A program made the translations under genes and the position numbers. Positions 52,399 to 62,226 of a stretch of DNA of 64,000 bases are shown piece by piece. This DNA is from Naumovozyma dairenensis CBS 421 (taxonomy: Eukaryota > Ascomycota > Saccharomycetes > Saccharomycetales > Saccharomycetaceae), in the NCBI RefSeq assembly GCF_000227115.2, contig NC_016479.1:310001-374000 (forward strand), read 5' to 3'. The first letter of the stretch is position 1; each line of letters opens with the position of its first letter. Under the pieces are notes generated by a model. It saw only the letters and a list, made by a program, of their open reading frames with translations, had not been told where the DNA came from and ran no database searches.

Positions 52399-52585
52399 AA
52401 CTCTTTGGGAGCAGCCTGACACAATCACCCCAAGAGAGGCTACACCCGCCAGCCCTTGGTAGGAACAATAAATTGATGTGACCTGGGGCCCGCTGGGCTG
52501 GACAGGAGAGGAAGGCGCGTGACAAGAAAAGAAATCGTGCATATGAATATTTTCAGAATATGACAGAAGAAATAATCCCTGAGAT

Positions 52586-52624
52586 ATGTCTGGATGTTCA
52601 GTCCAACCCAGTATGTCTGGGTTT
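52586..52624 (-). promoter_or_regulatory. Tandem Rap1-type sites of the RPS8 promoter
   Basis: On the RPS8 strand: AAACCCAGACAT (52624-52613) and ACATCCAGACAT (52597-52586), in the same orientation 27 bp apart start to start. Each is one or two bases from the Rap1 consensus ACAYCCRYACAY. Paired same-orientation Rap1 sites are typical of yeast ribosomal-protein genes. They are over 800 bp from the ATG but only about 390-425 bp from the proposed first exon. Confidence 0.5.
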
Positions 52625-52895
52625 ATTCCGTCTCGTAAAAAATTTGGGTGTCTGGAGGGGGAAATAAAAAAAAAAAAAAGTAATTAGTAATTAAGTTGGA
52701 AGACTAAAGAAAAGCATCGTTTCATTTGATGAGGATAGCAACCACATATATATATATATTAGTCGTAAAAGAAGGAGTTAGCTAAAGAAATATCCTAATA
52801 CTAATACTATTACCGATTATTGTTCCAAGTTTTTGATTGTTTGTTAAGAAGTCCCAACAAAAAGAATATAATAAAATAATACCTCCCATACCAAG

Positions 52896-53141
52896 ATGTC
52901 TACATATGATGAAATTGAAATTGAAGATATGACCTTCCATCCTGAATTGGAATTATTCACATACCCATGCCCATGTGGAGATAGATTTGAAATACTTCTT
53001 GCAGATATGCTAGATGGTGAAAATATTGCAGTTTGTCCAAGTTGTTCCTTGATGATTGATGTTATCTTTGAACCTGAGGATTTAGAAGAATTTACTGCAA
53101 TGGCTGGAACTGACTCTATGCAAGTCGGTATTACAGCTTAA
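52896..53141 (+). CDS. KTI11: Diphthamide/Elongator factor Kti11 (Dph3), CSL zinc finger
   Basis: Small electron-carrier zinc/iron protein needed for diphthamide synthesis on eEF2 and for Elongator-dependent wobble-uridine modification of tRNA. 81 aa against 82. Metal ligands Cys25, Cys27, Cys47 and Cys50 (YPCPCGDRF and VCPSCSLMI) form the CSL-type zinc finger, with the CPSCSLMIDVIFEPEDL signature. It is divergent from RPS8, as YBL071W-A is from YBL072C. Confidence 0.97.
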   Translation: MSTYDEIEIEDMTFHPELELFTYPCPCGDRFEILLADMLDGENIAVCPSCSLMIDVIFEPEDLEEFTAMAGTDSMQVGITA

Positions 53142-54031
53142 GAATCTTGAGTGAATAAAAATGAAGAACACGGGAAAGGAAGGACATCGAGGTGGAACCT
53201 TGAATGGCTAGTCCCTTATATCGGAACTAGCTATCGATATATATATGGAAGGAAAAAGGAAGTGCAGGAACGAACGAACGAACGAACGAAACTACTTTAA
53301 AAGAAGAAAGATTACGTTAAAACAAATTACATAAAACAGATATCAATATCTTTCTACTTATCTCTCTCTCTATATATATATATATGTACCAAAAGGATGA
53401 TGAATATATTGTATGCAAGTTTAATATTTATTACCTTCAACTATGTTGTGTGCTAATGAATTATATAACTTCGTTCGACGGTTAATCTTCTCCAAAAAGA
53501 TATCAAGTAACTTATATGATAGAACTAGCCCTGTTCTAATTCAGAAGAGCATCTACTAAATAATCATAACAAGATAGACTGGTAACAGTTGCAAAAACAT
53601 TCTTGGTAACACCGATACTTTCTCAAAGCCATTCAATATATGGAAAATAGACATATTAGGAGAACTAAACCATCCTGAACTGCGAGAGTCTATTTGTATG
53701 TGGGACATTTGCTAGATACCAATAATGACTGACAGTGACACCATTTTTCCCTAACAATCAATTTTATATAAGTGAAATTTCTACTTTTCTTTCCGATCCG
53801 AGAACAATAATACGTACATACTTGTACATACGTAATCTTAATAAGGAACATTGCAATAGAATTAATTAAGCTCATCATCAAAAGAAAAGTGACAAGAAAA
53901 AGAAATAACTATTTGGTTGAGTTCTATATATACGTGGAGTATTACTTCGTTAGTATACTATTCTCGTAATTCTGTTGGTTTTATCACTATTAGCATATTA
54001 AATACCCTGTAAGCCTATATCGCATAACAAT
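53142..54031. other. Intergenic region between KTI11 and AST1/2
   Basis: 890 bp. Has a CGAA tetranucleotide repeat at 53269-53291 and a TATATATATATA tract near 53371-53384. No gene. Confidence 0.55.
53269..53291. repeat. GAAC/CGAA tetranucleotide microsatellite
   Basis: Five to six perfect tandem units in the KTI11 3' flank. Confidence 0.85.
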
Positions 54032-55318
54032 ATGGTTGACAAAATTTTAAAGAATCAAGATCCAGTCTTAGAAAACATCCTAACGGAACATGAGGTTCCA
54101 GCTCCCAAGGAAATCCCTGTTGATGAAGTGAAATTACAAAGGGTCGCAAGACCTTTAAGACATGTGAAACATATCCCAGTGAAGGCATTAACATTCCATT
54201 CGAAAACTGGACCCATGGAATTCTCCTATGAAAAGAAAATTAAAATACCCATCCCTAAGGATAAATTAGTCGTGCAAGTCAATTATGTTGGTTTAAATCC
54301 AATTGATATGAAAATTAGAAATGGATATACTTCTGCAATTTATGGAGAGGTCGGTATCGGGAGAGAATACAGTGGTACTGTGACTGAAGTCGGTTCCAAG
54401 ATTCAACATGCTTATCATGTTGGGGATGAGGTCTTTGGTATTTATTATCATCCACATTTAGCTGTGGGTTCTTTACAAAGTGCCATATTGGTGGATCCAA
54501 GTGTAGATCCTATCTTGTTGAGACCTGTCAATTTGAAACCTGAAGCTGCTGCTGGGTCTCTTTATTGTTTGGGAGCAGCTTTTAATTTATTAGATAAAAT
54601 TGAAAAAGCTGGATATTTGAAAACAGATTCAAATGTTTTAATTAATGGTGGGACCACTTCAGTGGGGATGTTTGTTTTACAATTACTAAAGCATTATTAT
54701 AATTTACAAAAGAAAATTGTCATTGTCACGTCAGGTACTGGACCAAATGTTCTTAAGGATCATTTTACAGATATTGGTGATGATTTCATATTTATAGATT
54801 ATTTGGGTTGTCGCGGTAAGGCAAGTAGACCAATTCGGAAAATGTTTGAAAAGGGTGAAATCACCAATTATGACCCAGTGACAAATGCAGAATTTACTGT
54901 TAAGTATGATCAAGGGAAATTTAATGTAGTGTTAGATTTTATTGGTGGTTATGATATATTGGGACATTCTAGTGATTTAATTCATTCAGGTGGTGTATAT
55001 TTGACCACAGTTGGTGATTATGTTGGGAATTATTCAGAAGACGTCTTTAATTCTTGGGATAATCCAAGTGCCAATGCAAGGAAAATGTTTGGTACAATGT
55101 TATGGAAGTACAATTACATCCATTTCTACTTTGATACAAATGCGAAAAATGCAAAGAAAAATGACTGGTTACAAAAATGTGGTGAACTTCTTGCAAATGA
55201 TGAAGTGAAATGTGTTGTCGATAAGGTATACGATTGGAAAGATCACAAGGAAGCATTTTCCTATATGGCAACGCAAAGAGCTCAAGGTAAATTGATTTTG
55301 AAAGTTGAAAAATTCTAA
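54032..55318 (+). CDS. AST1/AST2: Ast1/Ast2 quinone-oxidoreductase-like protein
   Basis: Medium-chain dehydrogenase/reductase-like protein that in S. cerevisiae helps Pma1 H+-ATPase enter lipid rafts and reach the plasma membrane. 428 aa against 429 (Ast1) and 430 (Ast2). It has a GroES-like N-terminal half (VVQVNYVGLNPIDMKIRNGY, GREYSGTVTEVGSKI, VGDEVFGIY) and a Rossmann half (VLINGGTTSVGMFVLQLLK). No zinc-ligand pattern of true alcohol dehydrogenases is evident. By position it is the shared ancestor locus of YBL069W and YER101C; UBC6 next door matches the YER side. Confidence 0.95.
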   Translation: MVDKILKNQDPVLENILTEHEVPAPKEIPVDEVKLQRVARPLRHVKHIPVKALTFHSKTGPMEFSYEKKIKIPIPKDKLVVQVNYVGLNPIDMKIRNGYTSAIYGEVGIGREYSGTVTEVGSKIQHAYHVGDEVFGIYYHPHLAVGSLQSAILVDPSVDPILLRPVNLKPEAAAGSLYCLGAAFNLLDKIEKAGYLKTDSNVLINGGTTSVGMFVLQLLKHYYNLQKKIVIVTSGTGPNVLKDHFTDIGDDFIFIDYLGCRGKASRPIRKMFEKGEITNYDPVTNAEFTVKYDQGKFNVVLDFIGGYDILGHSSDLIHSGGVYLTTVGDYVGNYSEDVFNSWDNPSANARKMFGTMLWKYNYIHFYFDTNAKNAKKNDWLQKCGELLANDEVKCVVDKVYDWKDHKEAFSYMATQRAQGKLILKVEKF

Positions 55319-55514
55319 TTTTAATTTAGCTTCTAATGAAATGTATATGTGCGAATCGGAGGTTCTATATAGTATGTAATAGTACCGATGTAGTTTAATT
55401 AATGACTATTTTATAATAATAAATAAAAAAAAATCCCTTATAGATACGCCCCGTAGTAGAATATATAAACTCCTAGTTATTACTACCTGGAACACTCCGA
55501 CTTTAGTTTTTACA

Positions 55515-56270
55515 TCATCTCATAGATAACCCAATTAATAAAATAAGAATACCAATTCCAAAATATAGTTTTTTAAAGGATTTCTTTCCCTTGACAAAAC
55601 CCTTATTTCCTACTTCAGCTTTACCATTCAATGAGTCATTAACTATTTGTTCAGCACGTATTCTATCTTCTGGATCAACTATATCATTGATCAGGACAGG
55701 CTTTTCCTGCGATACTTTTGTTAATAAATCTTTATCATCAGCTGCATTCTCACTCCTGCCTTTTCGTGCTTCCTCTAATGTTTTCAAATTGCCGTTAACA
55801 ATATCAGGGAAAACACGTTTGAACCTTGCATTTTGATAAGTATTGAAATTTACAGACTGAGAAGCCAGTTTCCTTTTCTGAGCATCAGTAGTAGTGATAG
55901 ACCCTGTCGTGGCTTCATTCCCCGTCATGAAACTCAATAACCCATTTAATATAGTGGATACAGACCAGCCAGGATTCCAAGTATCTGGATGATAATCACT
56001 CATCGATAGACATAATCTTGTATTTTCTTTAAAACGACCATTAGGGGTGATCATTCTAATGGCTGGCGGCTTATATGGATAGTCATTTGGGAACGTTAAG
56101 GTACCGTGGTATTGCCCACCATCGTAGGGTGTATCTGGTGGTCCTGTGATTATATAATGCCATTCGAGAATGTTATCCTCATTAGGACGTGCTAGGATGA
56201 ATGGAGGGCTGCTCTCGACGAGTAATTTATATTCTTTAGTTAGTCTCTTGTGCGCTTGTCTAGTGGCCAT
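55515..56270 (-). CDS. UBC6: ER-anchored ubiquitin-conjugating enzyme Ubc6
   Basis: E2 of ER-associated degradation, working with the Doa10 ligase. 251 aa against 250. The UBC fold occupies residues 1-160 (HYIITGPPDTPYDGGQYHG, FPNDYPYKPPAIRM). The active-site Cys is residue 87 in NTRLCLSMSDYHPDTW, the Ubc6-type site that lacks the usual HPN tripeptide. The C-terminal tail anchor (LYFGIGILILLIGLSM) at about 233-249 leaves only one lumenal residue. It is convergent with AST1/2, as YER100W is with YER101C. Confidence 0.97.
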   Translation of the reverse strand: MATRQAHKRLTKEYKLLVESSPPFILARPNEDNILEWHYIITGPPDTPYDGGQYHGTLTFPNDYPYKPPAIRMITPNGRFKENTRLCLSMSDYHPDTWNPGWSVSTILNGLLSFMTGNEATTGSITTTDAQKRKLASQSVNFNTYQNARFKRVFPDIVNGNLKTLEEARKGRSENAADDKDLLTKVSQEKPVLINDIVDPEDRIRAEQIVNDSLNGKAEVGNKGFVKGKKSFKKLYFGIGILILLIGLSMR

Positions 56271-56822
56271 TTTTTTGTATGAGGGGGGTTCAGGTAGATT
56301 CTTAAAGTCGTCTTATCTCTTCAAGGAAAATAGGTACTTAACCTTAGTTATCATTTTTGTAAATCCAAGAAGAAACAACCTTTAAAGGTTGCTTGTTAAA
56401 GTATAATCGGACTTCGTGTTCACTTTCTCTTTCTTGCTATGGAAAGTATACCGTTTTTTACTTTACTGACGCTTTTTTACTGACACACAAACAGATAAGT
56501 AAACTAGGCCTTAAAGTTACATATATAAGGGTTATAACACTTCCTGGGTAGTCAGGTAAAGTATCCATAGCCAGTTTCAGTTTTTCTGTTAGAAGATGCC
56601 AATTCATTCAATCGATATAAATTCTACCTACAAAAAATGAAAAATTATGTGTTCTCTGCGGCACTTTCTCTGTAATTTGAAAAAATAAAAAATTCAAGGC
56701 GATGTGATTTTTTGAAAAGTTTTAATAGTATAGAAAGCTTTAAACTATTGGATATTATTCTTCATGAGACCTCATCGCAAGAAAGAGAAAAGATTGAACA
56801 AATAACAGAACCAAGAATTTAA
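56271..56822. other. Divergent promoter between UBC6 and PRS2/4
   Basis: 552 bp, AT-rich; no specific motif I would name and no gene. Confidence 0.5.
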
Positions 56823-57800
56823 ATGGATCGTAGCAGTGAGGATATGTCCACGAACAGCATCAAGCTTCTAGCAGGTAATTCACATCCTGAACTAGCAGAA
56901 AAGATCTCTACCAGATTAGGTATTTCATTATCGAAAGTTGGTGTATACCAGTACTCCAACAAGGAAACTTCAGTGACCATTGGTGAAAGCATCCGTGATG
57001 AAGACGTATACATCATTCAAACAGGTATCGGTGCCCAAGAAATCAATGACTTCCTTATGGAATTATTGATCTTGATTCATGCTTGCAAAACTGCATCGGC
57101 AAGAAGAATTACTGCAGTGATTCCCAATTTCCCATACGCAAGACAAGACAAAAAGGACAAATCTCGTGCTCCAATAACTGCCAAATTGATAGCGAATTTA
57201 TTGCAAACCGCAGGGTGTGATCACGTTATTACGATGGATTTACATGCCTCCCAAATTCAAGGGTTCTTCCATATTCCAGTAGACAATCTATATGCTGAAC
57301 CAAGTGTGTTGAATTATATTAAGACAAGGACTGATTTACATAACGCCATATTGGTTTCACCCGATGCAGGTGGTGCTAAGAGAGTAGCTTCATTAGCTGA
57401 TAAATTAGATTTGAATTTCGCTTTGATTCATAAGGAAAGACAGAAGGCTAATGAAGTGTCTAGAATGCTTCTTGTTGGAGATGTGACAGGGAAATCCTGT
57501 TTATTGGTCGATGATATGGCTGATACTTGTGGGACTTTGGTGAAGGCATGTGATACTTTAATGTCTCATGGTGCTAAAGAAGTAATTGCTATCGTTACTC
57601 ATGGTATATTTTCTGGTGATGCAAGAGAAAAATTGAAGAATAGTAGATTATCAAGAATAGTGTGTACTAATACTGTCCCAGTGGAATTAGATTTAGCCAT
57701 AGTTGATCAAATGGATATTAGTCCCACTTTGGCTGAAGCTATAAGGAGATTACATAATGGAGAATCCGTTTCTTATCTATTTACGCATGCTCCTGTGTAA
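56823..57800 (+). CDS. PRS2/PRS4: Ribose-phosphate pyrophosphokinase (Prs2/Prs4 type)
   Basis: Makes 5-phosphoribosyl 1-pyrophosphate from ribose 5-phosphate and ATP for nucleotide, His and Trp synthesis; works in heteromers with Prs1/3/5. 325 aa from the ATG at 56823, or 318 from the in-frame ATG at 56844 ([20 protein letters not shown]), which is the start and length of S. cerevisiae Prs2. Motifs: the ATP-binding [15 protein letters not shown], the catalytic [14 protein letters not shown], and the PRPP-binding [13 protein letters not shown]. The catalytic residues are intact, unlike the insert-bearing Prs1/Prs5 paralogs. In place between UBC6 and UBP9/13. Confidence 0.96.
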   Translation: MDRSSEDMSTNSIKLLAGNSHPELAEKISTRLGISLSKVGVYQYSNKETSVTIGESIRDEDVYIIQTGIGAQEINDFLMELLILIHACKTASARRITAVIPNFPYARQDKKDKSRAPITAKLIANLLQTAGCDHVITMDLHASQIQGFFHIPVDNLYAEPSVLNYIKTRTDLHNAILVSPDAGGAKRVASLADKLDLNFALIHKERQKANEVSRMLLVGDVTGKSCLLVDDMADTCGTLVKACDTLMSHGAKEVIAIVTHGIFSGDAREKLKNSRLSRIVCTNTVPVELDLAIVDQMDISPTLAEAIRRLHNGESVSYLFTHAPV

Positions 57801-58069
57801 ACAAGATTGGACTTATGACGTCTGTAAAGCGTTTCTTTAAGGAGTATACTTATTCAATATCATCATCTATCATCAACTATCATTATCATACGTACATATA
57901 ATCTAAGTAAAGCTGTATATCATTATTAATAATGGGAAATACGAGTTCTACACGCAATACTATACATGTAAAACTTGATCATAATTAATCATAAAAAATT
58001 TATCTATTTGTTCTCTTTATTCATTATATAGTGTTTTAAATTCTATCATATCATTAAAATTCCCATTAT

Positions 58070-60610
58070 TCAACTCTTCATGAAACTCAAGATCCTTGAC
58101 TTCCTTTTCGTCTTATTATTGGCTGAATGAGACCCCTTTCTCTCAATATTCTTATCCAACTCATTCATTGACAGCCTTTCCCTTTCCATTTGTTCGTCAT
58201 GTAATTTTTTTTGAATTTTCCTTTGCTTTTCTTGTTCAATTCTTATTGCATCATCACATTTAATTAATTCATTAATATTATTCTTAAATTTATCATGATG
58301 AGTTTCAATACTATGATAATATTTCACGATATCTTTGATCTCCTTATAAAATAAAACATATGCAGTAGCCTGATTATTTGGATCTCCAGTGAATTCCAAT
58401 ACCGTACTTTCAGAAACAGATTCCACAGTTTCATCATCAAATAATAACCAACCAAATTTATCATTCTTACATAATGAAACATAATGGCCATGTTGTGGAC
58501 TACTCCCCATATGAATCACAACCCCAGTTAATTCATAAGCTTTTTCAATTGATGAATCAAAAGTAGATGCTACATTCAAAGTCAATGGATAATAAACTTT
58601 ATTGAATAACTTAATATTTGTATTCTTCACCTCAGAATATTTAAATCTTTTCAAATGTAATGCCAAAATATGAGGTAATTGTTTCAACCCCACTATTCTT
58701 TCAGCTTCTTGAAGTCCGCAACATTGATTACAATAAAATTTATTGGATCCATTCAACATTTCTCTAGTATGATAATTCCTTAATAACGTTTCAATGTTTG
58801 TTTCCTCGTCATCTTTAACACCAATGGGGAAATCTAAGAACGGTTCATCTCTTGAAGTGATGTTATCACAAGTTAAACATTTTATTTGATTAGTTAATAT
58901 ACCTTGGAATAGGTTTGTAATAAAATTATTTGTTGTGGATGGTAAATAATCACGTAGTTCATTTAGTAAGAAATTTAAAAATTCATGAGAATCTTGTTGC
59001 ATCATTGAATTGAAAAGTACATTTTCTTTTTTCAAAATCTTCACGAATTCAGTGGGGGCAACTATACCCGTTAAGTATCTGTTTTCTGTTATACTTTCGA
59101 AAATATCCTTTAAAGAGTTGTATAAGTTTGCCTTCTCGTATTGATTTAATAAATGATCTACGTTCAAGACGGGACCGTTTATTAATGCTGCTTTTTTCCT
59201 TTGCTCACTTGTTGGTTTTTGCACTGGTGTAACAATGTTATTACTTGGTATATTATGTGGTATATTGTTATTGTTATTGTTATTGTTATTGTTATTGGTT
59301 TTAGAAAAGATTGGAGTATATGATTCTTTGCTATTTGATAATTCATCAATAATATTTGGTTTTTGTTGCTTAGTGAATCTATTATTATTATTGTTATTAT
59401 TTATTCTACCGACTAATATATCTTGACAACCAGAATGTAATTTTTCTGTCGTTACATCAGAGGACATTAAAGTGGCATGAATGATCCCATCATCTTGAGT
59501 ATTAACGTTGCCATTTTTATCTTTCCCGTTTTCCATATTTGGATTTGAATTTGATGTTGCTGCTCCAAGTAATGAACTCATCTTGGCAGTATATGATTGA
59601 CTCTTTGCATTATTAGTACTATTATTATTATTATTATTATTATTATTCCCATCTTGCTTATTATTCACGGTGGTATCTTTATTGTTATTATATTGTTGTT
59701 TGCTAGGAACTTGGAAGCCCATGAATGAGTTTCTTTTATTGTTATTATTATTATTATTATTCGTAGTATTTTTGGAATTGAGATTATTATAATCTTGGTA
59801 TGTTTCGTTATTATTAATATTGTTATTGTTATCTATTTCATTATCATTACTTGAGGTGTTAGTAATAGTAGTCGTGTTAGGCTTATTATTATTGGAATCG
59901 AAACTAGCTTCAGTGAAAATTCTTGGTTTCAATCCTTTCATATCTAATTTCCTTATTCTTCTATTTTCAATATTAGCATAGTTGTGAGGAAGATGGTCTG
60001 AATATTCCAACATATTCAATCTAAATTCGTATAAATTGTAAAGACATTGTAAGACAGAATTACAATAGCATGTATTCCCGAAATTTTCATAACCGAATAC
60101 TTTATTTGATCCATCACCATATGGTATTAGATCTGATACAGGAGTGAAAAGGATTGCCGAGTTCAGTGTATCGTCGTTGTTCACAATTGTAGCTGGGACT
60201 TGCTTCTTCGAGGTGTTACGAGAAGGTGGAGGTAAAGGAGGTACTACCTTTGAAGGCTCTGTCGGATGCATGGCCAAAACTTTTCTTTCCTCATTTTCAT
60301 CTTCTTTTTCTTCTCCCTCTTCTTCTTTGACCTTTTCTTCTTGTATGCATTCTGAAGTATTTGGTTCTAATATTTTCTCATGGTGAGAGTTATGATTATT
60401 ATGTGGATGGTGAGTGTGATTATGACTATGGTTATTCATTGATTCTACGTCAGTTGTATGCTTTGCATGTATATGATCTCGACTACTATGATGTTGAATA
60501 TCAGAGGAATGAAGATGTGAATGTGTATGAGACTTATCCTTCGTTTCATTTTTATCTATTGCATGCTTCTTCTTGTTCGGTTTATTAACTGAAAGTAGTC
60601 TTTTCAACAT
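58070..60610 (-). CDS. UBP9/UBP13: Ubiquitin-specific protease Ubp9/Ubp13
   Basis: Deubiquitinating cysteine protease; in S. cerevisiae Ubp9 and Ubp13 bind Duf1 and affect mitochondrial functions. The frame is open upstream, but the first ATG is at 60610 (MLKRLLSVNKPNKKK), giving 846 aa. The Cys box is GYENFGNTCYCNSVLQCLYN (Cys near residue 181), the His box is HMGSSPQHGHYVSLCKND, and the Zn-type pairs CLTC and CNQC are present. The N-terminus has an unusual His-rich tract (about residues 28-78). Between the Cys box and the rest lie several poly-Asn runs of 6-11, so the protein is longer than the S. cerevisiae ohnologs (about 750 aa). It ends KRKSRILSFMKS, as in Ubp13. Confidence 0.95.
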   Translation of the reverse strand: MLKRLLSVNKPNKKKHAIDKNETKDKSHTHSHLHSSDIQHHSSRDHIHAKHTTDVESMNNHSHNHTHHPHNNHNSHHEKILEPNTSECIQEEKVKEEEGEEKEDENEERKVLAMHPTEPSKVVPPLPPPSRNTSKKQVPATIVNNDDTLNSAILFTPVSDLIPYGDGSNKVFGYENFGNTCYCNSVLQCLYNLYEFRLNMLEYSDHLPHNYANIENRRIRKLDMKGLKPRIFTEASFDSNNNKPNTTTITNTSSNDNEIDNNNNINNNETYQDYNNLNSKNTTNNNNNNNNKRNSFMGFQVPSKQQYNNNKDTTVNNKQDGNNNNNNNNNSTNNAKSQSYTAKMSSLLGAATSNSNPNMENGKDKNGNVNTQDDGIIHATLMSSDVTTEKLHSGCQDILVGRINNNNNNNRFTKQQKPNIIDELSNSKESYTPIFSKTNNNNNNNNNNNIPHNIPSNNIVTPVQKPTSEQRKKAALINGPVLNVDHLLNQYEKANLYNSLKDIFESITENRYLTGIVAPTEFVKILKKENVLFNSMMQQDSHEFLNFLLNELRDYLPSTTNNFITNLFQGILTNQIKCLTCDNITSRDEPFLDFPIGVKDDEETNIETLLRNYHTREMLNGSNKFYCNQCCGLQEAERIVGLKQLPHILALHLKRFKYSEVKNTNIKLFNKVYYPLTLNVASTFDSSIEKAYELTGVVIHMGSSPQHGHYVSLCKNDKFGWLLFDDETVESVSESTVLEFTGDPNNQATAYVLFYKEIKDIVKYYHSIETHHDKFKNNINELIKCDDAIRIEQEKQRKIQKKLHDEQMERERLSMNELDKNIERKGSHSANNKTKRKSRILSFMKS

Positions 60611-60712
60611 GTTGTTTTGATCACCAAAGTACGTGGACTCTTTAACTTGGGTATATAAAATCTGCAATGGGCTTGCGATGCACCTTTGAATGAATGAATG
60701 CTGGGGCCTTAA

Positions 60713-60732
60713 CTCGACTCGACTCGACTCGA
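60713..60732. repeat. (CTCGA)4 pentanucleotide repeat
   Basis: Four perfect CTCGA units, about 100 bp upstream of the UBP9/13 start. Same unit, copy number and strand sense as the repeat upstream of SSA3/4. Confidence 0.85.
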
Positions 60733-61208
60733 CTTACAACTGTTCTGCCTTAAGTGTATGGAGAGTCTTGCTGTGAATATAATGGACTATACGATAATCC
60801 AACTCAATGTTCTTGGTTAGATAACGGTATTGTTTTAAACAGCTAGTCTTATCAGTATGTGTTCCCTTGTTGTTGTATTCGTAGGTCTACTTGAAAGACA
60901 AAGGCACACTGTTTGTGTGTATTGCCATTGTATATATCTGTGTACGTGTGTGATTCCTCGAATCCTTTCTAACGTTCGTACATTCTCAATCAAACAATCA
61001 ATCACTCAATCAACAGAAATCCTCACTCGGCCCGTTTTCTCTCCCCTCCGCCCCCGCCCTTCAATTCTTTCTTTTCTTCCTCGGAGAAATCAAATTCATC
61101 CCGGGAAATATATCCTCCGCGGATGAACCAGTCACACCTTAAAGTTATCCTCCGTGGGCATGCGAGTGGGAGTGGGAATAATAGTCTCCAAGGTTCAACT
61201 TTTCAATG

Positions 61209-61238
<30 letters not shown>
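61209..61238. repeat. (GCGACA)5 hexanucleotide repeat
   Basis: Five perfect GCGACA units in the UBP9/13-RAD51 spacer. Confidence 0.85.
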
Positions 61239-61239
<1 letters not shown>

Positions 61240-61898
61240 CAACTTCCTGGCAGCATCCAATGTATTAGCCTTTGTTTGAATATTAATTTGAGTATTATAT
61301 CGTGTACCATAAAACAAAATGTGATGTGCTATTCAAATTTATGAGCATATAAGTGAGGAAGTCTTCTTCCATATACATTTTACCCTAGTATAAATTATTC
61401 TCAGCCATAAGAGGGGGAGGAGCAGAGTGTCCCCAAAGGAAGCTATTACCAACTCCAACAACCGGGTACTGTATCCAGAAATTCGTCTTATCAACAGTCT
61501 TACACTTACTTGTCAAAAAATATAAATTAGAGATATTCATATCTCAAAAACGCATTAATTACTTCATTTGTTGTCTATCTCTGTGTATTGCCTTAGATCT
61601 TGCTAATAACACTATCTCGTAAAATATTTTGAGTTCTCGAATACTTGGTATCAGATCATTGAAGTTAATGAATTCTTCTCCAGGTAAAACGGACTCTAGT
61701 TGTTTATTTTCTACGTTATGTTTTGCTGTATGAAAATAGGAATTGGTTTGATAAAAAATATGTATTAATATAAAATAAAAAATAAACAAAAAAAATGGAG
61801 AAACAAAAGGAATATTTATACCTTGGCAAATAACGAAATAGTTTATGGGCTATTCTAGTTAGGATTAAGTTTTATTTTCGTAAAGAAATATGGGTATT

Positions 61899-61918
61899 NN
61901 NNNNNNNNNNNNNNNNNN
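61899..61918. other. Assembly gap (20 N) beside an AT microsatellite
   Basis: Twenty N followed by a TATATATA tract to 61937. Probably a repeat-length ambiguity rather than missing genes. Confidence 0.95.
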
Positions 61919-62226
61919 AATATATATATATATATATAAGACTATATTCCATGATATAGATAATTAAAATATGTATCGGATAATAGATTACAATAGGTTG
62001 TGAAATCTTATCGTTGAAGTGAATAGAATAATAGTGGGGGGTATCGTATTTTTTGGAAAAATGGATAGATAAGAAGGAAAAGAGATTAATTTGAAAATGA
62101 TGCCACAGAAAATGAAGAGAAAAAAAGAAACTGAAAAAATGGGGAAATCAATGACATTTGGGGTGAAGAATTGAAAAAATAATATCAAAGTGCTAGTATC
62201 GATAATGATAAAGACTGATTAATCAA

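Larger units (their letters stand above)
51780..52895. other. Divergent upstream region between RPS8 and KTI11
   Basis: 1116 bp. Its RPS8-proximal 420 bp is the proposed 5'-UTR intron and leader. Further on are a GTCT/GTCC tandem repeat (52363-52398), two Rap1-type sites, a 14-A run near 52666 and a TATATATA tract near 52748. No gene. Confidence 0.6.
60611..62226. other. Intergenic region between UBP9/13 and RAD51, with a 20-N gap
   Basis: 1.6 kb. Contains (CTCGA)4 at 60713-60732, a (GCGACA)5 repeat at 61209-61238, a run of 20 N at 61899-61918 directly followed by an (AT)n tract, and a 76-codon frame without supporting evidence near 61559-61789. Ancestral genes expected in this interval (SHC1/SKT5, SEF1, PRX1, KIP1) are absent. 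Confidence 0.6.

Noticed and set aside
61559..61789. 76-codon minus-strand frame in the UBP-RAD51 spacer, possibly a second exon after a CATACAG acceptor
   Set aside because: No TACTAAC branch site, no convincing donor and no first exon with ATG before the gap; not recognised as any family.
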